From: Fusobacterium sp.
GTDB lineage: Bacteria; Fusobacteriota; Fusobacteriia; Fusobacteriales; Fusobacteriaceae
Direction of reading: 5' to 3'
Length of the DNA stretch: 36,897 bases
Assembly (NCBI GenBank): GCA_019410665.1
Contig: DXSD01000007.1
Span: forward strand, 1 to 36,897
In this document: piece by piece, positions 7,319-15,275 of the stretch
How the letters are laid out: every line of letters starts with the position of its first letter
Numbering within the stretch: position 1 is the stretch's first letter
Translations under genes and position numbers: made by a program
Notes under the pieces: generated by a model
Database searches by the model: none
Seen by the model: the letters and a program-made list of their open reading frames with translations, nothing else
What the model was told of the DNA's origin: nothing

Positions 7319-7349
7319 TTGGACAAAATTATGGGTTTTATGATATAAT
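7319..7349 (+). promoter_or_regulatory. Promoter of the ymdB-purA operon
   Basis: Extended -10 TGA-TATAAT (TATAAT 7344-7349) with a TTGGAC or TGGACA -35 at 7319-7325, spacing 18-19 bp. It lies 38 bp before the ymdB start and is the only clear promoter ahead of the six-gene run. Confidence 0.65.
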
Positions 7350-7387
7350 TTAATGTAAAAAACCTATTGATAGAAAGAGGGAAATTA

Positions 7388-8182
7388 ATGAGAATTTTAG
7401 TGGTAGGAGATATAGTTGGAAGCCCAGGAAGAGAGACTTTAAAAACTTTTTTAGAGAAGAGAGGTAAGGAGTATGACTTCATAATTGTAAATGGAGAAAA
7501 TGCTGCTGCAGGTTTTGGACTTACAGTAAAGCTAGCTGAACAGTTACAAGAGTGGGGTTGTCATGTGATAACAAGTGGAAATCACATCTGGGATAAAAAG
7601 GAACTATATGAGTATTTGGATAGAAATGATAGAGTGTTAAGACCTGCTAACTATCCAGATGAAAATACACCAGGTAAGGGATATACAATAGTAAAGGATA
7701 GAAAGGGTAATAAGATTGGAGTTATCTCTATCCAAGGAAGAGTTTTTATGGCTCCTATTGATTGTCCATTTAAAAAGGTAAAAGAGATAGTTAAAGAGAT
7801 AAGAAAAGAGACAAAATTTATAATAGTGGATTTCCATGCTGAGGCAACATCTGAGAAAATAGCTATGGGATGGCACTTAGATGGTTATGTTTCTGTGGTT
7901 TATGGAACACATACACATATACAAACTGCTGATGAGAGAATACTACCTGAGGGAACTGGATATATTACTGATGTAGGAATGACAGGTTCAGAGAATGGAA
8001 TAATAGGTATGAAGGTTCAATCAGTATTACCTAAATTTTTAAACTCTCTTCCTCAAAAGTTTGAGATAGCAGAGGGAAATGAGAGACTTTGTGGTTTAGA
8101 TATAGAGCTAGATGAGGAAACTGGAGAGTGTAAAAAGATAGAGAGAATAAGTAAAACTCTTATGGAGATATCATATTTATAA
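7388..8182 (+). CDS. ymdB: YmdB-family 2',3'-cyclic-nucleotide 2'-phosphodiesterase (TIGR00282 metallophosphoesterase)
   Basis: A 264-residue cytosolic metallophosphoesterase. All metal ligands of B. subtilis YmdB can be placed: Asp8 in GDIVGSPGR, Glu37/Asn38 in NGENAA, Asn65 with His66 in GNHIWD, His150 in DFHAE, and His175/His177 in GTHTH. YmdB hydrolyses 2',3'-cyclic nucleotides and affects biofilm and RNA turnover in Firmicutes. The start is the ATG at 7388, set by AAAGAGGG at 7374-7381; an upstream in-frame TTG at 7367 lacks a ribosome site. It is the first gene of an operon that continues 10 bp later with prmA. In other genomes it often sits next to rny, which is not the case here. Confidence 0.93.
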   Translation: MRILVVGDIVGSPGRETLKTFLEKRGKEYDFIIVNGENAAAGFGLTVKLAEQLQEWGCHVITSGNHIWDKKELYEYLDRNDRVLRPANYPDENTPGKGYTIVKDRKGNKIGVISIQGRVFMAPIDCPFKKVKEIVKEIRKETKFIIVDFHAEATSEKIAMGWHLDGYVSVVYGTHTHIQTADERILPEGTGYITDVGMTGSENGIIGMKVQSVLPKFLNSLPQKFEIAEGNERLCGLDIELDEETGECKKIERISKTLMEISYL

Positions 8183-8192
8183 GGAGTGAGGA

Positions 8193-9122
8193 ATGAAAGT
8201 AGTAGAGATAAAGGTAATATATGAAAGTGATGATATAGAGAGAGCTACTAAAGAGATTTCAGATATATTTTATGGGTTTGGAGTAACTGGATTAAAGATA
8301 GAAGAACCAATGAAAAGTAAAAATCCGTTAGATTTTTATAAAAATGAGAAGGAATTTTTAATGGTAGACCATGCTATTTCTGCTTACTTTCCATTAAATC
8401 CTTATGCTGAAAAGAGAAAGATGGCAATACTATCTACTTTTGAAGAAAAATTTGCAGATAGAGATGATATAATCTATACAGTTGATTTTTATGAATACGA
8501 TGAAGAAGACTATCAAAATAGTTGGAAAAAATATTTATTCCCAGAAAAAGTAAGTGAAAAATTTGTAGTAAAACCTACTTGGAGAGAGTATACTCCAGAA
8601 GCTGATGAACTTATAATAGAATTAGATCCAGGAAGAGCTTTTGGTACAGGTTCACACCCTACTACTTCACTATGTTTAAAACTTATGGAAGAGAATATCT
8701 CTGAAGGAGATAGTGTAATAGATGTAGGAACAGGTTCTGGAATACTTATGATTGCAGCTGATAGACTTGGAGCTAGTGAAATATATGGAACTGATATAGA
8801 TGAATTAGCAGTTGAATCAGCTAAAGAAAATCTTGAATTAAATAAAATTAGTGAAGAGAAAGCTAAAGTTTATAAAGGAGATTTAATCTCTGTTGTTGAG
8901 AATAAGAAATTTGATGTAGTTGTGGCTAATATTTTAGCTGATGTACTACTTATACTTTTACACGATATTTCAAAGGTTGTAAAACCAAATGGAAAGATTA
9001 TCTTCTCTGGAATTATTGAAGATAAATGTGAGTTATTAAAAAGAGAAGTAGAGAGCTTAGGATTTACAGTAGAAGAGATAAAAGCTGATAAAGAGTGGAG
9101 AGCTATGCTTATAAAAGCATAA
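8193..9122 (+). CDS. prmA: Ribosomal protein L11 methyltransferase
   Basis: A 309-residue SAM-dependent methyltransferase that methylates ribosomal protein L11. The linker motif GRAFGTGSHPTT (147-158) is diagnostic for PrmA. The SAM-binding glycine loop DVGTGSG is at 177-183, and NILADVL is the substrate-side NxxxxxL-type motif. The N-terminal ~110 residues form the L11-recognition domain. AAGGAG at 8181-8186 starts right at the ymdB stop. Length is normal for the family. Confidence 0.95.
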   Translation: MKVVEIKVIYESDDIERATKEISDIFYGFGVTGLKIEEPMKSKNPLDFYKNEKEFLMVDHAISAYFPLNPYAEKRKMAILSTFEEKFADRDDIIYTVDFYEYDEEDYQNSWKKYLFPEKVSEKFVVKPTWREYTPEADELIIELDPGRAFGTGSHPTTSLCLKLMEENISEGDSVIDVGTGSGILMIAADRLGASEIYGTDIDELAVESAKENLELNKISEEKAKVYKGDLISVVENKKFDVVVANILADVLLILLHDISKVVKPNGKIIFSGIIEDKCELLKREVESLGFTVEEIKADKEWRAMLIKA

Positions 9123-9134
9123 TTAGGAGGGAAA

Positions 9135-9797
9135 ATGAAAGAGTTTATAGTTACAGTAGATGGACCTGCTGGAAGTGGAAAGAGTACAATAGCTAAGATA
9201 ATAGCTAAGAAGTATGGCTTCACTTACTTAGATACAGGAGCTATGTATAGAATGATAGCCCTTTATGCTTTAGAAAATAGTATAGACTTAGATGACAGTA
9301 AAGCTGTAGAAACTATGCTTGAAAATACAAAATTAGATATAGTAGGAAATCAATTTTTTCTAAATGGAAAAGATGTATCTGAAGAGATTAGAACTCCTAG
9401 AGTGAGTGCAGTGGTATCTCCTGTGGCAGCTATAAAAGAGGTAAGGGTAAAACTTGTAGATCTACAAAGAGAGATTAGCAAGGGAAAGAGTGTTATCTTA
9501 GATGGTAGAGATATAGGAACAGTAGTTTTTCCAAATGGAGATGTAAAGATATTCTTAGTAGCTTCTCCAGAAGAGAGAGCAAAAAGAAGACTTAAAGAGT
9601 ATGAAGAGAAGGGAGTAGAAGCTGATTATGAATCAGTACTTGCTTCAATTAAAGAGAGAGATCATATAGATTCCACTAGAAAAGAGAGTCCACTTAAAAA
9701 AGCTGAAGATGCTCATGAGATAGACAGTAGTACAATGAGTATTGATGAAGTGGTAGCTGCTATCTCTAAATATATAGATGAAAAAATAGGAGTTTAA
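9135..9797 (+). CDS. cmk: Cytidylate kinase
   Basis: A 220-residue (d)CMP kinase that makes CDP from CMP and ATP in pyrimidine salvage. It has a P-loop DGPAGSGKST (9-18), the TGAMYR nucleotide-binding segment, the DGRDIGTVVFP motif and a lid rich in arginine (SPEERAKRR). AGGAGGG at 9125-9131 sets the start. It ends one base before waaA starts, an arrangement that suggests translational coupling. Complete and ordinary. Confidence 0.96.
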   Translation: MKEFIVTVDGPAGSGKSTIAKIIAKKYGFTYLDTGAMYRMIALYALENSIDLDDSKAVETMLENTKLDIVGNQFFLNGKDVSEEIRTPRVSAVVSPVAAIKEVRVKLVDLQREISKGKSVILDGRDIGTVVFPNGDVKIFLVASPEERAKRRLKEYEEKGVEADYESVLASIKERDHIDSTRKESPLKKAEDAHEIDSSTMSIDEVVAAISKYIDEKIGV

Positions 9798-9798
9798 G

Positions 9799-11022
9799 AT
9801 GTTTTATCAAGTATTAAGAGGAATACTAAAACCTTTTATTTTACTGTTAATGGCAGTAGGTGGTAAAAAGGGAGAGTTCTTAAGAAAAAGATTAAAGCAG
9901 GATTTTTCATCTTTAAGAGAAGAAGAGTACATTTGGGTACACTGTTCATCTGTTGGAGAGATAAACCTTTCAGAAACTCTCATAAAAAAACTTTTAGAAA
10001 ATAGAAAAGAGAGAGTACTTCTTACTATGTTTACAGATACAGGGATAGGAGTAGCAAGGGACAAATTTGGAAAAAATGAGAGGGTAGATATATTCTATTT
10101 TCCATTAGATGATAGAAAAAATATCTTAAATATTTTAAAAAGAATAAAGTTAAATTTACTGATCTTAGTAGAAACAGAGATCTGGCCTAATTTAATAAGT
10201 GAAGGTGGAAAAAGAGCTAAGGTTGTTATAGTAAATGGAAGAATCTCTGATAGAAGTTTAAAGAGATATAAAAAACTTTCTAGATATTTAAGAAAGATAT
10301 TTTTAAGTGTAGACAGGTTCTATATGCAATCTGATGAAGATAGTAGAAGAATAGTTGAGATAGGAGCTGAAAGTTTTAAGGTGGAAACTTTAGGAAACCT
10401 TAAGTTTGATATCTCTTTTCAAGAGTATAGCACTGAGGAGAAAAGAGAGTTAAAAGAGCTATTTAATGTAGGAAGTAGAGAGGTATTTACAGCAGGAAGT
10501 AGTAGAAGTGGAGAGTATGAAGTACTACTTGAAACTTTTAAAAAGTTAAAAAATACTCTGTTAATCCTAGTTCCTAGACATGTTGAGAGAACTCCACAGA
10601 TAGAAGAGATTGTAAAAGAGTATGGATTTACTTACAAGAGATATAGTGAACTAGATAGTAGAAGAGATAAAACAGATATTATAATAGTTGATAGGATAGG
10701 AGTATTGAGAAAGATATACTCTATCACAGATATAGCCTTTGTAGGAGGAACTTTAGTAGATATAGGTGGGCATAGCTTATTAGAACCACTATTTTATGGA
10801 AAGACTCCAATATTTGGACCATACCTTCAAAATGTTAAGGAGATATCAAGAGAGATACTAGAGTTAGATTTAGGTTATAAGGTTAGTAATACAAAGGAGT
10901 TTTTAAAAGCTATTGAAAAAGTTAAAATAGCTCAAGAGAGTTCAAAGGATAAAATAAGAGAGCTTTTTGAGAAAAATAGTAAAACAGCAGATAAGATAAT
11001 AGAGAAAGTAGATAAATTATAA
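9799..11022 (+). CDS. waaA: 3-deoxy-D-manno-octulosonic acid (Kdo) transferase
   Basis: A 407-residue GT30 glycosyltransferase that adds Kdo to the lipid A precursor on the inner face of the cytoplasmic membrane. The N-terminal hydrophobic helix (about 3-21) is the usual membrane anchor. The conserved ETEIWPN motif is at 125-131. The C-terminal donor-binding half has LVPRH.ER, DRIGVLRK.Y, FVGGTL and GGHSLLEP (His325, Glu329). It shows that the host makes lipopolysaccharide. The start ATG is 1 base after the cmk stop, with AGGAG at 9788-9792 inside cmk. Other lipid A genes are not nearby. Confidence 0.95.
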   Translation: MFYQVLRGILKPFILLLMAVGGKKGEFLRKRLKQDFSSLREEEYIWVHCSSVGEINLSETLIKKLLENRKERVLLTMFTDTGIGVARDKFGKNERVDIFYFPLDDRKNILNILKRIKLNLLILVETEIWPNLISEGGKRAKVVIVNGRISDRSLKRYKKLSRYLRKIFLSVDRFYMQSDEDSRRIVEIGAESFKVETLGNLKFDISFQEYSTEEKRELKELFNVGSREVFTAGSSRSGEYEVLLETFKKLKNTLLILVPRHVERTPQIEEIVKEYGFTYKRYSELDSRRDKTDIIIVDRIGVLRKIYSITDIAFVGGTLVDIGGHSLLEPLFYGKTPIFGPYLQNVKEISREILELDLGYKVSNTKEFLKAIEKVKIAQESSKDKIRELFEKNSKTADKIIEKVDKL

Positions 11023-11036
11023 TAGATGGAGGAGTA

Positions 11037-11732
11037 ATGGAAGATTTAAGAGAAAATCTATGGAGCCATTTTTTCAAAAGTCCAAGAAAAAACTATAATC
11101 CATATATGTTTAAACTTTTGGATTATCCAGAGTACATTATCTATGATAAAAAGATAATGGATTCTTATAAAGGAAAATGGCATGAGTTTTTTGGAAACAG
11201 CAATCCAATATATTTAGAGATAGGTTCAGGTAGCGGAAACTTTGCACAGGGAATGGCAAAGAGATACCCTGAGAGAAACCACATGGGACTTGAGCTTAGA
11301 TTTAAAAGACTTGTACTGTCAGCTAATAAGGTAAAAAGAGATGGATCAACAAATGCTCTTTTCTTAAGAAGAAGAGGGGAGGAGATACTTGACTTTGTAG
11401 CTGAAAATGAAGTTGATGGTATCTATGTAAACTTTCCAGATCCTTGGGAAGAGAATGAAAAAAATAGAGTAGTTCAAGAGAGTTTTTTCAAAACTTTAGA
11501 TGTGATATTAAAAAAAGGTGGAATGTTTTACTTTAAAACTGACCACGACAAATACTATCAAGATGTAATAGACTTAGTAGAGAGTTTAGATGGATACAGA
11601 GTAGTATATCATACTCCAGATCTGCACAAAAGTGAAAAAGCTGTTGATAATATAAAAACAGAATTTGAGCAACTTTTCTTATGTAAACACAATAAAAATA
11701 TTAACTATATTGAAATTGAAAAAATTAAATAG
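11037..11732 (+). CDS. trmB: tRNA (guanine-N7-)-methyltransferase
   Basis: A 231-residue SAM-dependent enzyme that forms m7G46 in tRNA. It shows the SAM loop LEIGSGSGNF near 59-68, the GLELRFKR segment, and the family hallmark NFPDPW (132-137), followed by a K.R residue group. The C-terminal TEFEQLF segment is the TrmB substrate motif (T.(Y/F)E). GGAGGAG-like sequence (GATGGAGGAG, ending at 11034) precedes the ATG. It lies 14 bp after waaA in the same operon. Confidence 0.95.
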   Translation: MEDLRENLWSHFFKSPRKNYNPYMFKLLDYPEYIIYDKKIMDSYKGKWHEFFGNSNPIYLEIGSGSGNFAQGMAKRYPERNHMGLELRFKRLVLSANKVKRDGSTNALFLRRRGEEILDFVAENEVDGIYVNFPDPWEENEKNRVVQESFFKTLDVILKKGGMFYFKTDHDKYYQDVIDLVESLDGYRVVYHTPDLHKSEKAVDNIKTEFEQLFLCKHNKNINYIEIEKIK

Positions 11733-11748
11733 GCTGTAGGAGGTAATA

Positions 11749-13029
11749 ATGGCTGGATATGTAGTAGTAGGAACTCAATGGGGTGACGAAGGAAAAGGTA
11801 AAATAATAGATGTATTAGCAGACAGAGCTGATTACGTTGTTAGATTCCAAGGAGGAAACAACGCAGGACACACTGTAGTAGTTAATGGAGAGAAATTTAT
11901 ATTACATCTATTACCTTCAGGAATGTTACATGGAAATGGAAAGTGTATAATAGGACCAGGGGTTGTAGTTGATCCTAAGGTATTATTAAAAGAGTTAGAT
12001 ACATTAGAGGCAAAGGGAGCTAAAATAGATCACCTATTTATAAGTGATAGAGCACATATAATTATGCCTTACCATGTAAGAATAGATGAGCTAAATGAAG
12101 AGGCTAGCGGAGCAAACAAAATAGGAACTACAAAAAGAGGAATTGGACCATGCTATGCTGATAAAATAAACAGAGTTGGAATAAGAGCTGTAGATTTCTT
12201 AAATATGGATATCTTTGCTGAGAAATTAAAAAGATTCCTAGCTGAGAAAAATGAAATAATAACTAAAATCTATGGAGCTGAGCCACTATCTTATGAGGAA
12301 ATATTAGCTGACTATACTGGATATGCTGACAGATTAAGACATAGAATAATAGATTCTATACCAGAGATAAACAAAGCTTTAGATGAGGATAAATTAGTTC
12401 TATTTGAAGGAGCTCAAGCTATGATGCTAGATATTAACTATGGAACTTATCCATATGTTACATCTTCATCACCTACTACAGGAGGAGTTACTACAGGAGC
12501 TGGAGTATCACCTAGAAAGATAACTAAAGGTATAGGAGTAATGAAAGCTTATACTACAAGAGTTGGAGAGGGACCTTTTGTAACTGAGTTAACAGATGAG
12601 TTAGGAGAGCAATTAAGACAAATCGGTGGAGAGTATGGAGCAACAACTGGAAGACCTAGAAGATGTGGTTGGTTAGACTTAGTTGTTGGAAAATATGCTG
12701 TAGATATCAATGGACTTACAGATATAGTTATCACTAAGATAGACGTATTAAGTGGATTAGATACAGTAAAAATCTGTGTAGCTTATGAAATAGATGGTAA
12801 GAGATATGATTATGTACCAGCTTCTACTGAGATCTTATATAGAGCAAAACCTATATATGAAGAGTTACCAGGATGGAAAGAGGATATCTCTCAAATGAAA
12901 ACTTATGATGAGTTACCAGAAAACTGTAAAAACTACATTAAGAGAATGGAAGAGATCTTAAGATGTCCAATATCAGTTGTATCTGTTGGACCAGACAGAA
13001 GTCAAAATATCCATATCAGAGAAATATAA
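11749..13029 (+). CDS. purA: Adenylosuccinate synthetase
   Basis: A 426-residue enzyme that joins IMP and aspartate using GTP, the first step to AMP. GTQWGDEGKGK (8-18) contains catalytic Asp13, and NNAGHT (37-42) has His41. The GTTKRGIGP and TTGRPRRCGW segments for IMP and aspartate binding are present, as is the C-terminal TKIDVLSGLD guanine-binding motif. GTAGGAGGT before the ATG is a strong ribosome site. It uses somewhat more C-containing codons than its neighbours, as expected for a highly expressed gene. It is the last gene of the operon. Confidence 0.97.
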   Translation: MAGYVVVGTQWGDEGKGKIIDVLADRADYVVRFQGGNNAGHTVVVNGEKFILHLLPSGMLHGNGKCIIGPGVVVDPKVLLKELDTLEAKGAKIDHLFISDRAHIIMPYHVRIDELNEEASGANKIGTTKRGIGPCYADKINRVGIRAVDFLNMDIFAEKLKRFLAEKNEIITKIYGAEPLSYEEILADYTGYADRLRHRIIDSIPEINKALDEDKLVLFEGAQAMMLDINYGTYPYVTSSSPTTGGVTTGAGVSPRKITKGIGVMKAYTTRVGEGPFVTELTDELGEQLRQIGGEYGATTGRPRRCGWLDLVVGKYAVDINGLTDIVITKIDVLSGLDTVKICVAYEIDGKRYDYVPASTEILYRAKPIYEELPGWKEDISQMKTYDELPENCKNYIKRMEEILRCPISVVSVGPDRSQNIHIREI

Positions 13030-13067
13030 AAATAATCATTTCTCTCTTTTAATATTTATTTTTATAA

Positions 13068-13229
13068 GAAAATTAAGAATTGTTCCATATTCCAAGAAGT
13101 TGATTAACTATGGCTTATCTCACTAAAAACACAAAACTCGTTTCACTCAAACAGTTGTGTTTTTTAGCGTTCGATTTCGCTGAGTTAATCTAACTTCTCT
13201 TCATAAATTACACAATTCTTTAAATTTTC
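13068..13229. repeat. Long imperfect palindrome (MITE-like or structured intergenic element)
   Basis: Nested inverted repeats span about 162 bp around a centre near 13148. From outside in they are: GAAAATT/AATTTTC (13068-13074, 13223-13229), AAGAATTGT/ACAATTCTT (13075-13083, 13212-13220), AGAAGTT-GATTAACT/AGTTAATC-T-AACTTCT (13095-13109, 13183-13198), and CTAAAAACACAA/TTGTGTTTTTTAG (13123-13134, 13155-13167). No reading frame is present. It may fold into a long hairpin RNA or represent a small non-autonomous repeat. Confidence 0.65.
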
Positions 13230-13256
13230 TTTAGCTAGTATTAAATTAAAATTAAG

Positions 13257-13284
13257 TCAGTAACATATGTTACTGATTTTTTTT
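13257..13284 (+). terminator. Terminator before the 13337 operon
   Basis: A perfect 20-base palindrome, TCAGTAACAT/ATGTTACTGA (13257-13276), is followed by T8. It ends transcription from purA and the palindrome region. Confidence 0.85.
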
Positions 13285-13293
13285 ATATTTCAT

Positions 13294-13301
13294 AGTATAA
13301 T
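13294..13301 (+). promoter_or_regulatory. -10 of the SBP/GTPase/ABC operon
   Basis: TAG-TATAAT with TATAAT at 13296-13301, only 12 bp beyond the T-tract of the terminator and 36 bp before the start codon. No strong -35 is visible. Confidence 0.55.
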
Positions 13302-13336
13302 GTATATGAAAATAGGAAAGATTGATGGAGGAGATT

Positions 13337-14554
13337 ATGAGATATATAGATGAGAGTATGACAATTTTAGAGATATGTGAGAAGTATCCAGAGAGTATTG
13401 AGTTTTTAGAGTCAAAGGGATTTAAAAATTTAAATAGTGAAAGTGTAAAAAATATATTAGGTAAGTTGAGTTTAAAAAATGCTCTACTTAGTAAAAAGTT
13501 AAATGTAGAAACTTTTATAGAGTTATTAAATGAGTATATTGAACAAAAAAGAGAGAGTGCAGATATCACTATGAAAAAAAATCAAGTGGTTGATGAGGAG
13601 ATTACAGTTATGGGATTACTTCCTTGTCCTATAAGAATACCATTATTAGAGGGATTTAATAATTTTTTAGAAGAGAATCCTGATATAAAAGTGAAATATG
13701 AATTAAAAGCTGCCTCAGCTGGACTTGATTGGTTAAAGGAAGACGTAATTAAAGCTAACCACCCAGAAAAATTAGCAGATATATTTATATCAGCAGGATT
13801 TGATCTTTTCTTTGAAGAAACTCTTATGGGAAAATTTAAAAAAGAGAATATATTTAAGGATATAACAGGAATAGAGAAGTACAACAAAGATTTTCAAAAT
13901 GAGGAGATCTCTTTAAAAGATCCAGATGGAGATTACTCTATGCTTGGAGTTGTACCAGCAGTATTTTTAGTAAACAGGAATATGTTAGGAGATAGAGAGT
14001 TACCTAAATCTTGGGCTGACCTATTGAAGCCAGAGTTTAGAAAATCTGTAAGCTTACCAATATCAGATTTTGATCTATTTAACTCTATCTTAATAAATAT
14101 AAATAAAAATTATGGAGAGGAGGGAGTAGCTAATCTTGGAAGAGCACTTTTAGAGAATCTACACCCATCTCAAATGGTAAAATCTGATAAGATGAAGGAG
14201 AACACTCCAACAGTTACAATTATGCCATATTTCTTTACTAAGATGATAAAGGCAGACGGACCAATGGTTCCAGTTTGGCCTAGTGATGGAGCAGCAATCT
14301 CACCAATATTTATGTTAACTAAAAAAGAAAAGGCAGATAAACTTAAAAAACTTGTAGATTATCTGGCAGGAGAGGAAGTAGGAAAGGTATTTTCTCATCA
14401 AGGACTTTTCCCAACAGTAAATCCCAATGTAGATAATAGATTAGAAGGAAAGAAGTTTATGTGGTGTGGTTGGGATTATATCCACAATAATAACATAGGT
14501 GAGATTTTAGAGAAAACTAAAGAGATATTTTTTAGAGCTAGTGAGGAGGAATAG
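13337..14554 (+). CDS. Cytosolic substrate-binding-protein-like protein with N-terminal DUF1858-like domain
   Basis: A 405-residue protein. Residues 1-70 resemble DUF1858 (MTILEICEKYPE...FLESKGF, then a helical repeat ending in FIELLNEYI), but without the CxxC found in many members. Residues 88-400 look like a type-2 periplasmic-binding fold of an iron/thiamine/molybdate-type ABC system: VMGLLPCPIRIPLLEGF near 91-107, ADIFISAGFD, VVPAVFLVNRN and SWADLL. There is no signal peptide or lipobox, so it should be in the cytosol, which is very unusual for this fold. GGAGGAG at 13327-13333 points to the ATG at 13337. The GTPase gene begins one base after its stop. Ligand unknown; the Cys in LLPCP and the MWCGW near the end are candidate ligand contacts. 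Confidence 0.7.
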   Translation: MRYIDESMTILEICEKYPESIEFLESKGFKNLNSESVKNILGKLSLKNALLSKKLNVETFIELLNEYIEQKRESADITMKKNQVVDEEITVMGLLPCPIRIPLLEGFNNFLEENPDIKVKYELKAASAGLDWLKEDVIKANHPEKLADIFISAGFDLFFEETLMGKFKKENIFKDITGIEKYNKDFQNEEISLKDPDGDYSMLGVVPAVFLVNRNMLGDRELPKSWADLLKPEFRKSVSLPISDFDLFNSILININKNYGEEGVANLGRALLENLHPSQMVKSDKMKENTPTVTIMPYFFTKMIKADGPMVPVWPSDGAAISPIFMLTKKEKADKLKKLVDYLAGEEVGKVFSHQGLFPTVNPNVDNRLEGKKFMWCGWDYIHNNNIGEILEKTKEIFFRASEEE

Positions 14555-14555
14555 G

Positions 14556-15275
14556 ATGAATTTAATAACTATATCAGGGCCACCATCATCTGGAAAAACC
14601 TCTTTGATAATAAAAACAATAGAGAGTTTTAAACAGAGAGGGATAAAGGTAGGAGTAGTAAAATTTGACTGCCTTTATACTGATGATGATAAATTATATG
14701 AAAAGATAGGGGTTCCAGTAAAAAAAGGTTTATCAGGATCATTGTGCCCAGACCACTACTTTGTAAGTAATATAGAGGAAGTTGTAAAATGGGGATTAGA
14801 TGAAGGATTGGATATTCTTATAACAGAGAGTGCTGGACTTTGTAATAGATGTTCACCTTATATTAGAGATATAAAAGCTGTATGTGTAATAGATAATCTA
14901 AGTGGAATAAATACTCCTAAAAAGATAGGTCCTATGCTAAAAAGTGCAGATATAGTGGTTATAACTAAGGGAGATATTGTTTCTCAAGCTGAAAGAGAGG
15001 TATTTGCTTCAAGGGTTATTTCAGTAAATCCTAAGGCTACTATTATACATGTAAATGGACTTAATGGTCAGGGAGCTTATGAATTCGGAACTCTTATCTA
15101 TGATGAAAATGAGAAGATAGAGAGTTTAAAAGGAAAGAGTTTAAGATTCTCTATGCCATCAGCTCTATGCTCTTACTGTTTAGGAGAGACTAGAATAGGT
15201 GAGGAGCATCAAATGGGAAATGTAAGAAAAATAGATTTAGGCTCATCATGTAAGGGAGGTTGCTGTGGTAAATAA
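14556..15275 (+). CDS. HypB/UreG-like P-loop GTPase with cysteine motifs
   Basis: A 239-residue G3E-type GTPase. Walker A GPPSSGKT is at 8-15; the D-C-L-Y segment and TESAGLCNRC (switch II region) follow; VITKGD is the guanine-specificity-like motif. HypB and UreG relatives deliver nickel or other metals to enzymes with GTP hydrolysis. Cysteines cluster at three places: LCNRC, CSYCLGE, and the C-terminal CKGGCCGK, all of which could bind metal or an Fe-S cluster. The ATG at 14556 has GAGGAGGA (14543-14550) at good spacing. The gene overlaps the ABC ATPase by 11 bp. Which metal or enzyme it serves cannot be read from the sequence. Confidence 0.75.
   Translation: MNLITISGPPSSGKTSLIIKTIESFKQRGIKVGVVKFDCLYTDDDKLYEKIGVPVKKGLSGSLCPDHYFVSNIEEVVKWGLDEGLDILITESAGLCNRCSPYIRDIKAVCVIDNLSGINTPKKIGPMLKSADIVVITKGDIVSQAEREVFASRVISVNPKATIIHVNGLNGQGAYEFGTLIYDENEKIESLKGKSLRFSMPSALCSYCLGETRIGEEHQMGNVRKIDLGSSCKGGCCGK

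Noticed and set aside
8870..9223. 117-codon antisense frame across prmA/cmk
   Set aside because: Spans two genuine plus-strand genes and has no family signal.
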